A stretch of DNA of 64,000 bases from Calothrix parasitica NIES-267 (GCF_002368095.1 NZ_AP018227.1:6340123-6404122); one strand, 5' to 3'. Counted from the first letter of the stretch, positions 1-10,500 are shown. Program-made: numbers and translations. Notes: generated from the sequence alone by a model not told the origin.

Positions 1-487
1 GCAAAGAAGCAATACTAAAATCGATTAATTTGACTTGTTTCGTTTCTGGATTAATTAAAATATTCGCTGGTTTTATATCTTTGTGAATAATTATTTGTTG
101 ATAGAGTATACCTAAAATATCGCATAGATAAATTGCGACTTGTAAGAATTCTGTGAGAAAAGAAATTTTATTTAAAGTTTCTAAATTATTAAAATAATCC
201 TTGAGAGAAATTCCCCCAAAATCTTCCATTACTAATACATAACCATTATTGTATATTTCCAGACCGTAGGTTTGGATAATTCCGGGATAATTGAGATTTT
301 TAGCAATAGCATATTGATTGCGAAATTGTACCAGTTCATTAAAACTAGGATAAGCATTTTTCAACAGTTTAATAACTACCGGTAAAGAGTCGCTTTTTCG
401 GTATCCTCGATAAACCAGAGTTCTCGAACCGTTATAAAGTTCTTCTTTTATCTGATAACCGGAAATACTAACTTCGTTGCTAACCAT
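1..487 (-). CDS. Serine/threonine protein kinase, N-terminal part (runs off the window)
   Basis: The reading frame starts at the ATG complementary to 485-487 and stays open to base 1, giving about 162 residues of a Hanks-type kinase lobe. Visible are a YRGYR segment, the VVIKLL strand with the ATP-anchoring Lys, a hinge around VMEDFGG, the catalytic loop HKDIKPANIL and the metal-binding loop LIDFSIASL, where DFS stands in for DFG. HKD for HRD and DFS for DFG are familiar in the large cyanobacterial HstK-type kinases, which continue with AAA-type ATPase, GAF and histidine-kinase domains. Whether those follow cannot be seen here. The kinase family is certain; the HstK architecture is inference. 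Confidence 0.85.
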   Translation of the reverse strand, partial: MVSNEVSISGYQIKEELYNGSRTLVYRGYRKSDSLPVVIKLLKNAYPSFNELVQFRNQYAIAKNLNYPGIIQTYGLEIYNNGYVLVMEDFGGISLKDYFNNLETLNKISFLTEFLQVAIYLCDILGILYQQIIIHKDIKPANILINPETKQVKLIDFSIASL

Positions 488-743
488 AATCCTTCAAAAC
501 TTGGTAATTTCACATTTAGTATTCCCAGATAAGTAAAAAAAATAGGTTAATAACTAAATTGTTTTTTGCTATATCTATTTACTATCCCTATTCTGACTAC
601 TTTCCAATTCCCACTCCCCCTTCATAAAGAACACGTAGCGAAATTCCTCTGGAAACAAATTTTCAGTAAAGAATCAGCCATTTAGTTAAATATACGGACT
701 ACAACGGGAATAGTAATTAGAAGAAGTTTCTCGGTACCACAGT

Positions 744-810
744 CAGAAACCCGGTTTCTTGCTTGATAATCAATCAATCCTATTTTTACAGACAGAAACC
801 GGGTTTCTTT
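744..810. repeat. Inverted pair of AGAAACCSGGTTTCT repeats upstream of the GH8 gene
   Basis: CAGAAACCCGGTTTCTT (744-760) and CAGAAACCGGGTTTCTTT (793-810) are near-perfect reverse complements separated by about 32 bases, and each is also close to palindromic by itself. They could form a long stem just before the GH8 gene. The motif resembles dispersed intergenic repeats of Nostocales genomes, and a related AAACCCGGTTT stem ends the cellulose operon at 7447-7475. The rest of the gene-free interval 488-873 is AT-rich and shows no further gene or RNA that I recognise; promoters for the divergent kinase and GH8 genes must lie here. Confidence 0.6.
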
Positions 811-873
811 GGTTGGAATACCAGAAAAGAAAACTTCTCTTAATTGGCGACAATTAATGCAAATTATTTTAAT

Positions 874-2148
874 ATGAACTATTTCCCACAAATAGCTGCA
901 ATATGTACAATTCTGGCTTTAAATGGCTGTAGCTGGGGTGATTCGGCGAATAGTGTCGAACAACCTGCAAAAAAATCTTCGCAATCATCAACTGAAATAT
1001 CTGTCGTAAATAACGATAATAACCATAGCGCTATATTTTCATCATCTCTCCCTGAATCAACTCCGAACCGAGAGCTATTAGTTGAAAGCTGGGACAGTTA
1101 TCGTCGTCGGTTTATCCAAAGAGATGGAAGGGTAATTGATTTTGAAGCTAGCGACCGTTCAACTAGTGAGGGTCAAGCTTATGCTATGTTACGAGCGGTG
1201 CTTATCGATGATTCTGCAACTTTTGCTCTGACTTTAAATTGGGGTGAAAACAATTTACGCAGGCTGAATAAAGATGGTAAACCCGTAGATAGTTTATGGG
1301 CCTGGAAGTGGGGACGTAAACCTGATGGTAACTGGGGTGCTATTGATGATAACTTTGCTAGCGACGGAGATATAGACGCGATTACTGCCTTGATTTTGGC
1401 TTCGAGACGCTGGAACCGTCCGGAATACCTAAAGATTGCCAAAACTAAGTTACGAGATTTGTGGAAGTATTCAACTGTAGTCGGACAAGATAAACGCTAT
1501 CTGCTACCGGGTCCTAAGGCTGCTTTTGTGAAGGATTCATCGGAAATTATTCTTAATCCTTCCTATTTTGCTCCTTACGCTTTTCGGCTGTTCGCTCAGG
1601 TTGACCCAGAACGAGATTGGATGAGCTTGGTTGATACTAGCTATGAAGTTTTAGAAGACTCCAAACAATTGAGTGCTGTAAATTTACCTAGCGACTGGGT
1701 TATTCTCGATGCAAAAACCGGTAAATATCAGCTTCTACCAGATGACAGTCCGATAAAAAGCGTATACAGTTTTGATGCATATCGGGTTTGGTGGAGAATA
1801 GCGCTGGATGCTAGTTGGTTCAATTCATCCAGAGCGAGAAGCTATTTGGAAAATTCTATGCAGCATCCCCTCAAATTATGGTCAGAATCATCGAGTGTAC
1901 CCGCACGAATTAGCCTTGAAGGTGAAGCTTTGGTAAACTACGAAGCTACTTCTCAATACGCAATGCTCTACGCAGCAACTAGGCTGATACAACCAGAAGT
2001 GGCTGAGGAATTGCTGGAGCAAAAGCTTCTACCGAGCTACCAGCAAGAGGTTTGGGATGATAACGAAGCTTATTACACTCAAAATCTAGCTTGGTTGGGT
2101 TTGTTATCTCCATCAGCAATTTCTCCGGAACTTTTGCAAAGTAATTAA
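874..2148 (+). CDS. bcsZ: Glycoside hydrolase family 8 lipoprotein (BcsZ-like endoglucanase)
   Basis: Predicted secreted endo-beta-1,4-glucanase of family GH8, the type that accompanies bacterial cellulose synthases and trims nascent glucan. A TTG in the same frame at 844 would add ten residues, but the ATG at 874 gives a clean lipoprotein signal peptide (MNYFPQIAAICTILALNGC) with the lipobox cysteine at residue 19. A Ser/Asn-rich linker (about 20-65) precedes the catalytic domain. Hallmarks are TSEGQAYAMLRAV with the presumed acid Glu99, and SDGDIDAI (163-170) with the presumed catalytic Asp. The length, about 424 residues, is normal for GH8. It is 153 bp upstream of bcsB on the same strand, which supports a role in cellulose synthesis rather than scavenging; the name bcsZ rests on that context. 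Confidence 0.85.
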   Translation: MNYFPQIAAICTILALNGCSWGDSANSVEQPAKKSSQSSTEISVVNNDNNHSAIFSSSLPESTPNRELLVESWDSYRRRFIQRDGRVIDFEASDRSTSEGQAYAMLRAVLIDDSATFALTLNWGENNLRRLNKDGKPVDSLWAWKWGRKPDGNWGAIDDNFASDGDIDAITALILASRRWNRPEYLKIAKTKLRDLWKYSTVVGQDKRYLLPGPKAAFVKDSSEIILNPSYFAPYAFRLFAQVDPERDWMSLVDTSYEVLEDSKQLSAVNLPSDWVILDAKTGKYQLLPDDSPIKSVYSFDAYRVWWRIALDASWFNSSRARSYLENSMQHPLKLWSESSSVPARISLEGEALVNYEATSQYAMLYAATRLIQPEVAEELLEQKLLPSYQQEVWDDNEAYYTQNLAWLGLLSPSAISPELLQSN

Positions 2149-2301
2149 GAAGTTATGGCGATTTTCTCTAGATAGCGAATAAAATGTTGACAGCAATACT
2201 TAAGTAACGAAAAAATACTGAACTCCAGTTTTTTAGCAATCAAATAAACCTTTTTAAAACATTTTCATACTCGATTCACCTAACAATTAAAAAACTGTGT
2301 T

Positions 2302-4605
2302 ATGAAGCATCTATTTAATCTAAAAACCCTTAATAAAGCATTTCTTATCTCTTTTTGTTTATTATCTTCTTTACCAACTCCCCAAGCTGTAAGCGCAAAT
2401 CAAGTAAATAATTCTGAGGGAGTTTTAGTAGCAAGAAGAAGCAGAACTAAGAAAGTTTCTCAGCCTAAATACGACGAAAAATATATTTTAGAATTCAATC
2501 GCAGTCCGATAGTTGGTAATCGGATGCGTCTACGAGGAGTCTATTCTGAGGGTCGTTTGGGTTTCACTCGTCCTCGGAGTTGGGATGTCGGTACTGTAAA
2601 AGCAGCGATTCGCTTTCAACATTCACCAGCACTTTATGCTAATCGCTCTAATTTAACGGTATTGGTCAACGATACTGCTGTCGGTAGTATTCCTCTGAAT
2701 CGCAAGGAATCTAAACCTGGTAACGTTTTAGTCAACATTCCCACCAAGCTGCTGCAAGAATATAACGAACTCAAAATAGTAGCCCAGCAGAATAATAGTT
2801 CTGGATGTAGCGACCCTAGCGACCCTACTCTATGGACGGAGATTCTACCTGACTCGAAATTAATTTTTAGCTACAACCGTAAAGAAATTCCGCTCAACTT
2901 CAGTAATTATCCATATCCTTTCTTTGATAACCTCAATTTAGAAACCAACAATATTGTTTACCTGCAGCCCAAAAGTACTAGTGAATCTTGGCTGGAGGGA
3001 GCGGCCCGTTTGCAAGCTTCATTGGGTAGACAAGCAGAATTCCGTCCTATCGAAACCAGCCTCATCTCTGATATTTCAGATGTATCTGCTAACGAGAGAT
3101 TGGTTATCATCGGTACTCCCAGCGAACAACCGGGTCTTGCTGATTTGAAATTACCTCGTAAAATTGCGGGTTCTAAAATCTTAGATGCTAATCAGAATGT
3201 AATTCCAGAGGACACTGGAGTTTTAATCCTCACCACTACTAAAAAAGGTAAAGTTCCCGTTCTGATTGCAACTGGAAACGGACCAGTAGGAGTAGAAAAA
3301 GCTGCAAGATTATTAGCACAGCCTTCTTCTCAGAGGATGGGAACCGGTCAGGTTGTTTTGGTTAATAAGTTAGAAGAATCTGCTACACCAGGAAAGAGAG
3401 AATGGCCGCGTTATTTACCAGAATCTAGCAGCTTTGAATTAAGCGAAATCAAAACTCAAGTTAATGGTGATGCTTTCAGAGATGTTACTGTCCGTGGTTC
3501 CGCTGCTCCAGCAATTGAAATAGACTTCCGTGCTTTACCAGATGACAGATTTGTACGTGGTAGCTCCATGAATCTGGTTTACAGCTACGGGCCGCAGATG
3601 AACCCTAGAACCTCTGCTGTAGAAGTCTTATTAGATGGAGTCTTCATTGGTGGAGCTAGATTGGATTCAGATGAAGGAGAAATGCGTAAAAATCTCAAAG
3701 TAGATTTACCAGCCAAATTGGTTAAACCTGATTCCAAACTTCAGGTATTCTTCCGCATGAACCCCAAAGAACCTTTCGATAAAGCAAACTGTATTAGTCC
3801 TCCAGACCAGCAGCTTACAGGTACCGTTCATGCAGATACCAGCTTTGATTTAAAACGGGAAAATTCGGTAGAACTACCAAATTTACAATTAATGCAGTAC
3901 GGTTTCCCCTTCGCTGCACCTCAAGATTTATCTGAAACAGCAATCGTACTTCCACAGCAGCCAAGCAGCACCGATGTTTTAACAATGCTTGCTTTCAGCG
4001 AACGTTTAGGAAGATTGAGTCGTGCGGATTCAGTCAAGCTAGAAGTCTATACTCCAAACAATTTACCTCCAGAGGTACGTAAAAACGAACACCTAGTAGG
4101 AATAGGTACAAGAGACAACTTCCCTTTACCCGACGTATTCAAATCTCCCGGATTTAACTTGGCTCGCTCATTCGGTCGTGGCTCAGCCCAGGCAAGCATT
4201 ACAGTTCCCCAAGACCAACAGGGAATGATTAAGCAAATACTCTCTCCTTGGAATGGCGATCGCGTCGTCTTAGCTTTGACTGCTCAGACAGATACTGGGT
4301 TAGAAAGAGTACAGCAAGTCTTAAGTAAAGACCCTTGGTTCTTCCAACTGAAGAAGGACACCGTATTAATTAGCAGCGACAAGAAAAACCCAGCAGCTTA
4401 CGACCCCGACGCTTACGAGCTAGCATTTTTCGACAACGCTCCCGAAACTCGTCGCATCGAAGATACTAATTTGTTGAGCAAAATGACTCGGATGCTTCAA
4501 GAAAACTGGTTGTTAGTACCAGCAGGTGTAGTTGGTTTATCTCTAATACTTTACGGAATCGTTCAGCTATATCTCAAGCGGATTGCTGCTTCTAACAAAC
4601 ACTAA
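2302..4605 (+). CDS. bcsB: Cellulose synthase subunit BcsB-like periplasmic protein
   Basis: Periplasmic partner of the cellulose synthase catalytic subunit. It is thought to guide the emerging glucan and its C-terminal helix is needed for BcsA activity in characterised systems. The 767-residue product starts with a Sec signal peptide (hydrophobic to about residue 32, ending near AVSANQ), continues with two repeated carbohydrate-binding/flavodoxin-like halves (for example SGCSDPSDPTLW near 170 and ANCISPPDQQLTG near 500), and ends in a single membrane helix around NWLLVPAGVVGLSLILYGIV followed by a short basic tail. This layout and length match BcsB (Pfam BcsB). It lies between the GH8 gene and bcsA, which fixes the assignment. 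No BcsC-type outer-membrane porin gene is in the window. Confidence 0.9.
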   Translation: MKHLFNLKTLNKAFLISFCLLSSLPTPQAVSANQVNNSEGVLVARRSRTKKVSQPKYDEKYILEFNRSPIVGNRMRLRGVYSEGRLGFTRPRSWDVGTVKAAIRFQHSPALYANRSNLTVLVNDTAVGSIPLNRKESKPGNVLVNIPTKLLQEYNELKIVAQQNNSSGCSDPSDPTLWTEILPDSKLIFSYNRKEIPLNFSNYPYPFFDNLNLETNNIVYLQPKSTSESWLEGAARLQASLGRQAEFRPIETSLISDISDVSANERLVIIGTPSEQPGLADLKLPRKIAGSKILDANQNVIPEDTGVLILTTTKKGKVPVLIATGNGPVGVEKAARLLAQPSSQRMGTGQVVLVNKLEESATPGKREWPRYLPESSSFELSEIKTQVNGDAFRDVTVRGSAAPAIEIDFRALPDDRFVRGSSMNLVYSYGPQMNPRTSAVEVLLDGVFIGGARLDSDEGEMRKNLKVDLPAKLVKPDSKLQVFFRMNPKEPFDKANCISPPDQQLTGTVHADTSFDLKRENSVELPNLQLMQYGFPFAAPQDLSETAIVLPQQPSSTDVLTMLAFSERLGRLSRADSVKLEVYTPNNLPPEVRKNEHLVGIGTRDNFPLPDVFKSPGFNLARSFGRGSAQASITVPQDQQGMIKQILSPWNGDRVVLALTAQTDTGLERVQQVLSKDPWFFQLKKDTVLISSDKKNPAAYDPDAYELAFFDNAPETRRIEDTNLLSKMTRMLQENWLLVPAGVVGLSLILYGIVQLYLKRIAASNKH

Positions 4606-4610
4606 AAAGA

Positions 4611-4745
4611 ATGGGTAATGGGTAATGGGTAATTGGTAATTGGTAGTAGGTAATTGGGAATATTTTTTTTAACTCGCTACTCATTACTCATTACTCGCTA
4701 CTCATTACTCATTACTCATTACTCATTACTCATTACTCATTACTC
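4611..4745 (+). repeat. Heptamer STRR with two complementary arms between bcsB and bcsA
   Basis: Left arm (4611-4660) is built on GGTAATG/GGTAATT units; right arm (4674-4745) is about ten units of CATTACT with occasional CGCTACT variants. The arms are in inverted orientation: GGGUAAU can pair with AUUACUC allowing one G-U pair, so a transcript through bcsB-bcsA could fold into a long imperfect stem-loop immediately before bcsA. Short tandemly repeated repetitive sequences of this size are well known between genes of heterocystous cyanobacteria. An upstream TTG at 4654 lets this tract be read as protein (repeated LLITHYS), but that is an artefact of the repeat. Confidence 0.85.
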
Positions 4746-4788
4746 CTTTAAAAAAGCATCACCTTTTAATAAAAAAATTTTAAAACTT

Positions 4789-7416
4789 ATGTCCACTTCA
4801 GTTAAAAAATCTTTAAAAAAACGCCAGCGTTTTAATCTGAGCAGATGGTTAATTGACTTAACACCCAGTTTTTTTGATAAGACTTTAGAAAAAGTAGGAA
4901 TCAAACATTTTAAGTGGCTGATTTTACTATTACTAGTATTATCAATTCCGCTAATTGTGACACCATTAGAAGTTTGGCAGCAAGGAGCCGTAGCTGTTTT
5001 TCTCGTACTACTAGGTCAGCTAGTATTGGGAGCGGAAGAAAAAGAATCTTCTACAGAAGTTGGACAATATTATCACCTATTTATGGTGTGGCTGAGTTTG
5101 GTTACAACAATGCGGTATTTGTATTACCGTCTCAGCTACACGCTCAACTTTGACGGGTGGATAAATAGTATTGCTTGTTTAACTCTATTAGGAGCGGAAT
5201 TGTTCGCAATCGCGACCTTAGTATTAGCGTATTTCCAAACATTAAAAATAAAAGAACGCAAACCAATTGATATTTCTACCATTCCTCAAAATGAATGGTT
5301 TGACGTTGATATTTACATTCCTACCTATAACGAAGACGTTGAAATTGTTCGTAAAACAGCATTAGCAGCATTAGCTTGCGATTATGCTCCCGGAAAAAAG
5401 AAAGTTTACGTACTTGATGATGGTCGTCCTGAAAAGTATAAGCAAGATGACCCACGCTACGAAACTTTCCGGGTTAGAAGAGAAGAATTACAGCAAATGT
5501 GTGATGAACTCGGCTGTATTCATATGGGACGAGACAATAACGACCATGCGAAAGCTGGTAACATCAACACTGCTTTTCACAAAACCGGTGGGGATTTAGT
5601 TTTAATTCTAGACTGCGACCACGTTCCATCACGACAATTTCTTTTACATACAGTCGGTTTCTTCTACGACCCCAAAGTATCCTTTGTTCAAACTCCTCAC
5701 TGGTTTTATAACCCAGACCCCTTCGAGCGTAACTTACTTACCGAAGGAAAAATTCCTGTAGGTAACGAACTGTTCTACAAAGTACTCCAAAAAGGTAATG
5801 ACTTCTGGAACGCATCATTTTTCTGCGGTTCTGCTGCGGTTATTCGTAAAACCCACGCTTTAGAAGTCGGAGGAATTGCGGTTGAAACGGTAACAGAAGA
5901 TTGTCATACAGCATTACGCTTGCACTCCAAGGGTTATAAATCCGTTTACTACGACAAAATCATGGTAGCTGGATTAGCACCAGATACCTTTTCAGCCTAC
6001 GTCGGTCAACAAGTACGCTGGGCTAGGGGAATGGCTCAAATTCTCAGAATTGAAAACCCATTATTTAATCCCAAACTCAAGCTCAACTTTGCTCAACGAA
6101 TTTGTTACTTAAGCGCAACATCTCACTTCCTATACGGTTTCCCCAGACTGGTATACGCAATCATTCCCACCTTATTCCTACTATTCGGAATCAACCCCAT
6201 CCAAGGTTTGGGTTTAGAAACCCTAGCATATGCGTTACCTCACATTCTTCTTTCTCTAGCAACTAACCACATTATCTATAAACACGTCCGATTCTCCTTC
6301 TGGAACGAAATTTTTGAATTCGTAATGTCCTTCCAAGCGGGTTGGGTAACATTACTAGCGCTAATTAATCCTAAAATGGGTTCCTTCAACGTAACCGACA
6401 AAGGAATCAACGTTACCAAACGTACCTTTGACTGGACATCAATGCGAGGTTTGATAATAGTTACATTACTAGTAGTTAGTTCCTTGCTCGCAGTTCCTTA
6501 CTGGTTATTGCTAAGACCTGAAGATACAGAAGCAGTACTAGTTAACACCTTGTGGTCTGGATTCAACTTAATATTATTAACAGCAGCATTACTCGTAGGA
6601 TTTGAACAACCACAAATTCGTAGCGCTCACCGCTTACAAAGACAGCTTCCCGTCAGAATTTCCAGCGACGACCAAAACATTACAGGAAGAACAATAAATA
6701 TTTCCGAAACTGGTGCTTTAATCTCCTTAAAATCATGGTCTAATTTACCAGATGAAGTACAAATTGAAGTGAAGGGAGATTTTAAAGCTAGTGTTGTGTT
6801 AACCGCAAGGGTTGTACGAGTAACTCCTATAAATGAAACAGAAACTCATTTGGGAGTGGACTTCGTTAATCTCAGCCGTAAGCAACTCGATGACTTGTCC
6901 TTAGTGATGTATTCCGACGTAAACGAATGGTATTCACAAAATCGAGAAAACGCGGATAAACCGATTGCTTCTCTTGGTTTCTTAGCTACAAGTATCACTC
7001 GTTCCTTAAGAGAATTAAAACCAGCTAGCACCAAAAAAATCCGCAAACAAGTTAATACCACCGCTCAACTTTATTGGGACGGTCACTTCTTTAGCGGAGT
7101 TGCAACGGAATTAGGAGTAACCGGTTTACGCTTAGAATTAGACAGTAAAAAATCTTTATCAAGTGATAATAGATTGCTTGGAAAAAAAGATTTAGAAACA
7201 ATGCAGAATGTAAAACCCCTTGTTGGTTTATTATTAAGTCAAAGCGAAGATTCTTCACCCACTAGATTTGTTGCAGAAATCAACTTAGTTGAAGAAGAGC
7301 GCGGTAAAGTTTCAATTGAACTTTATTTCCCCGAAAAATTCCGCAACAGACAATCTCCCAAAATCAAACAGTTTTTAAAGAATAGTTTAGAAGACGATAT
7401 GGGAAGAGTCGCTTAA
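4789..7416 (+). CDS. bcsA: Cellulose synthase catalytic subunit BcsA (UDP-forming) with PilZ domain
   Basis: Inner-membrane family-2 glycosyltransferase that polymerises UDP-glucose into beta-1,4-glucan and extrudes it. The ATG at 4789 is preferred over the in-frame TTG at 4654 because the latter would translate an STRR. In the resulting 875 residues, membrane helices lie at about 40-150 and 450-605. The GT core shows DDG (210-212), DCD (275-277), TED (369-371) and QQVRW (407-411), and the gating-loop motif FNVTDKG is at 533-539. The PilZ c-di-GMP site is complete: RSAHR (611-615) and NISETG (637-642). A second, degenerate PilZ-like module follows near 785-825 (VNTTAQLYWDGHFF...GVTGLRLEL). 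All catalytic and c-di-GMP residues look intact, so an active c-di-GMP-gated synthase is expected. Confidence 0.95.
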   Translation: MSTSVKKSLKKRQRFNLSRWLIDLTPSFFDKTLEKVGIKHFKWLILLLLVLSIPLIVTPLEVWQQGAVAVFLVLLGQLVLGAEEKESSTEVGQYYHLFMVWLSLVTTMRYLYYRLSYTLNFDGWINSIACLTLLGAELFAIATLVLAYFQTLKIKERKPIDISTIPQNEWFDVDIYIPTYNEDVEIVRKTALAALACDYAPGKKKVYVLDDGRPEKYKQDDPRYETFRVRREELQQMCDELGCIHMGRDNNDHAKAGNINTAFHKTGGDLVLILDCDHVPSRQFLLHTVGFFYDPKVSFVQTPHWFYNPDPFERNLLTEGKIPVGNELFYKVLQKGNDFWNASFFCGSAAVIRKTHALEVGGIAVETVTEDCHTALRLHSKGYKSVYYDKIMVAGLAPDTFSAYVGQQVRWARGMAQILRIENPLFNPKLKLNFAQRICYLSATSHFLYGFPRLVYAIIPTLFLLFGINPIQGLGLETLAYALPHILLSLATNHIIYKHVRFSFWNEIFEFVMSFQAGWVTLLALINPKMGSFNVTDKGINVTKRTFDWTSMRGLIIVTLLVVSSLLAVPYWLLLRPEDTEAVLVNTLWSGFNLILLTAALLVGFEQPQIRSAHRLQRQLPVRISSDDQNITGRTINISETGALISLKSWSNLPDEVQIEVKGDFKASVVLTARVVRVTPINETETHLGVDFVNLSRKQLDDLSLVMYSDVNEWYSQNRENADKPIASLGFLATSITRSLRELKPASTKKIRKQVNTTAQLYWDGHFFSGVATELGVTGLRLELDSKKSLSSDNRLLGKKDLETMQNVKPLVGLLLSQSEDSSPTRFVAEINLVEEERGKVSIELYFPEKFRNRQSPKIKQFLKNSLEDDMGRVA

Positions 7417-7446
7417 TAATTTCATCATCATAATTTGAATAATTGT

Positions 7447-7475
7447 AAACCCGGTTTGTTGAAAAAACCGGGTTT
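7447..7475 (+). terminator. Intrinsic terminator after bcsA
   Basis: AAACCCGGTTT (7447-7457) and AAACCGGGTTT (7465-7475) form an 11-bp stem with a 7-base loop, followed by two more T residues, 31 bases after the bcsA stop codon. It likely ends the GH8-bcsB-bcsA unit. The stem sequence is related to the inverted repeat pair at 744-810. Confidence 0.75.
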
Positions 7476-7597
7476 TTAAATTATGTAAGGTTCTACAAAC
7501 TCTAATATACTACTTACAAAATTGCATGAGTAAAACAAAGCTAGAAATAATAATTTAATGTAAATCCTTCATAGCATCTCAACTATTATCAAAATCG

Positions 7598-10500
7598 ATG
7601 ATAAATCTACCAATATTAAAATATCTACTTTTAATCAGCAGCTTTTTATTAATAAATCCAAATTCAACAACCGCTCAAATTACCCCCGACAATACTTTAG
7701 GTGCCGAATCATCTCGCGTCGTACCCGATGGTGCTATAGATAAAATACAGTGATATAAATATAAATGTCCGCGATGCGATTACTATTGCTGGAATCAAAA
7801 ACGGATTGTCTAGTGCCATCTTTAGCTTTGTAGATACTGCTGCTGTAGGTAATGCTGGTGATATTGATATTAATACTGCTTCCCTTTCCCTAGCTGAAGG
7901 TTCAGAAATAAATTCAAAAATATTCGGGCAGGGGAATGCTGGTAACATAACTATTAATGCTCGTGAAAGTATTTCCTTAGACGGTTCTGGTGAGGTAACT
8001 TTAGCGGATGGTAATAAAGGTATTATATTTACCCGAATTATTAATTCCGTAAATCCAGACGCTGTAGGAAATGCTGGTAATATTCAATTAACTACTAGAA
8101 CTCTTTCGGTTACTAATGGAGCTTTTATAAGTAGCGATACTCTTGGAAAAGGGAATGCAGGACATATTACGATTAATGCTAGCGATACTGTTAGCTTTGA
8201 TAGTAGTAGTTCTGCGAGCAGCGCTGTCAGTTCCAAGGAAATGAGTACGGGAGGAGATATTCGAGTCAAAACTGGAAATTTATTCTTAACAAATGGTTCT
8301 CAATTATTTACAAACGTCTCAAGCTCGGGAAATGCAGGTAATATCTTCATAGAAGCTCGCGATAACATAACATTAGACGGTATAAATGGTAATGCTATTA
8401 GCAGTATTCAAAGCGATTTATTAACAGATGCAATAGGTAAAGGTGGAGATATTCAAATCGTAACCGAAGTAATCTACGTTACCAGTGGGGCACTAATTTC
8501 TGCTGATACGGGTGGACAAGGTGATGCAGGTAATATAACTATCAATGCCCGCGATAAAGTTACTATCAGTGGCTTTGATATGAATTTAGGATTACCCTCT
8601 ACTATCTCTACAAATGGGGGTTCAAGCAGTTTTGGTAATAGCGGCGATATCCGTATTGAAACCAGCGAATTACTATTAAAAGATGGTGGTAGTATCTTAA
8701 CTAATAGTTTAGGTCAAGGAAACGCAGGTAATATCTTCTTAGATGTACGTGACACTATTAATTTTGATGGTAAGGTAGTTAGCGACAAATTTCTCTTCCC
8801 AAGCAATGCCACTACTTCTGTAAAAAATGGTGATGCGGGAGATATTCAGGTAAATACTGGCTCGCTATTTTTAATAGATGGTGGTCGCATGAGCGCTGTT
8901 GGATTCCCAGAAGAAAACAGTAACAATATAGCTAATGCTGGCAATATTATAATTGAAGCTCGCAATAGTATTAAGCTTGATGGAGAAGATAGTAGCTTGA
9001 GTACTTCTTTGCTTAGAGGTAAGGGAAAAGGAGGAGACATTCAAATTACAACGGGTTTGCTTTCCCTTACTAATAATAATGGTGCTTCATTATTTACCGT
9101 AACAAATGGGCAAGGAGATGCAGGTAATATTGACATTACAGCAAACTCCCTTTCTGTTAATAATGCTTCTTTGCAAACTGATACAATTAGTCAAGGAGAT
9201 GCTGGTAATATCATCATAAATGCTAGTGAAAGCGCGACTTTTGATAATAATAGCATTGCATCTAGTATCGTTTCTTCAAAAGAAACTATTGGCGATGCTG
9301 GGAATATAGAAATCACAACTGGTTCTCTTACTTTAAATAATTCTTCTGCTTTGCTAACCTCCACAAACGGTCAAGGAAATGCTGGTAATATCATCATAAA
9401 TGCTAGCGATACTGTTACTTTTGACCAGCAAAGTTTAGCTTTAGCGTCTGTATTTAAAGATGGTATTGGTAATGGTGGAGATATCGAAATCACAGCAAGT
9501 TTTCTTTCTCTTAATAATGCTTATTTAGGAACCTTAACGCAAGGCAAAGGGGATGCAGGAAACGTCACCATCAATGCTAATACTTTTAGTACAACAAAAG
9601 ACGGACAAATTAATACAAATACCTCAACCAGCGGTAATGCTGGTAATATTAACCTAAATATCAAAGACAAAATTACTTTATCTGGAACCGGAAAAGATTT
9701 TAGCGGTGGTTTATTTGCTGCAACTTCTGAAAATTCTACCGGGAAAGGCGGTAGTATATTTATCGACCCCCGTTTGGTAATTATAGAAAACGGTGCAGCA
9801 GTATCGGTTAATAGTTTAGGTACTGGAGACGCAGGGGATATTAGTTTACAAGCTGATAATCTTCGACTAAATAATGGTTTTATTGCCGCTATTACAAACA
9901 GTACCCAAGGTGGTAATATCAACTTACAGTTAGGTGAATTATTATTACTCCGCAACAACAGTCAAATCTCCACCACTGCGGGATTTGCTCAAGCTGGTGG
10001 AAATGGCGGTAATATCAAGATTAATTCACCTTTTATAGTCGCAGTACCCAAAGAAAACGGCGATATCACAGCCAATGCTTTCTCCGGAAACGGTGGCAAT
10101 ATTAATATTACAAGTCAGGGAATTTTCGGAATTACACCTCGCTCTCAAGTTACACCTCAAAGCGATATTACAGCGAGTTCCGAAACTGGTATTCAAGGAA
10201 CAATTAATATTACAAACCCAGAATTAGACCCCAATCAAGGTGTAATTGAATTACCAGATGGTTTAGTTGATAAAAGTAAGCAAATCGCTCAAGTTTGTCC
10301 CCAAGGAATCAACGCTGCTAAACGGTTGAGTGAATTTTACATCACCGGACGTGGTAGTTTACCACCGAGTCCTTTTAAACCATTAACAGGTTATATAAAT
10401 CGAACATCTCTAGCTACCTTAGATGGGGAAACGAATCAAGAGGAAGGTAAACAGATAAGAAATAGAAAGATAGACAAGGAAAGTAGAGAAATTGTAGAAG

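Noticed and set aside
682-891. 69-codon frame on the minus strand
   Set aside because: It spans the inverted repeat pair and overlaps the GH8 start; no family resemblance.
4654-4788. N-terminal extension of BcsA reading LLITHYS repeats
   Set aside because: It is the translation of a heptamer STRR from a TTG codon; the ATG at 4789 gives a normal BcsA N-terminus.
9521-9958. 145-codon frame on the minus strand inside the TPS exoprotein
   Set aside because: It is the shadow of the repetitive beta-helix coding sequence; Pro/Leu-rich composition and no start context.
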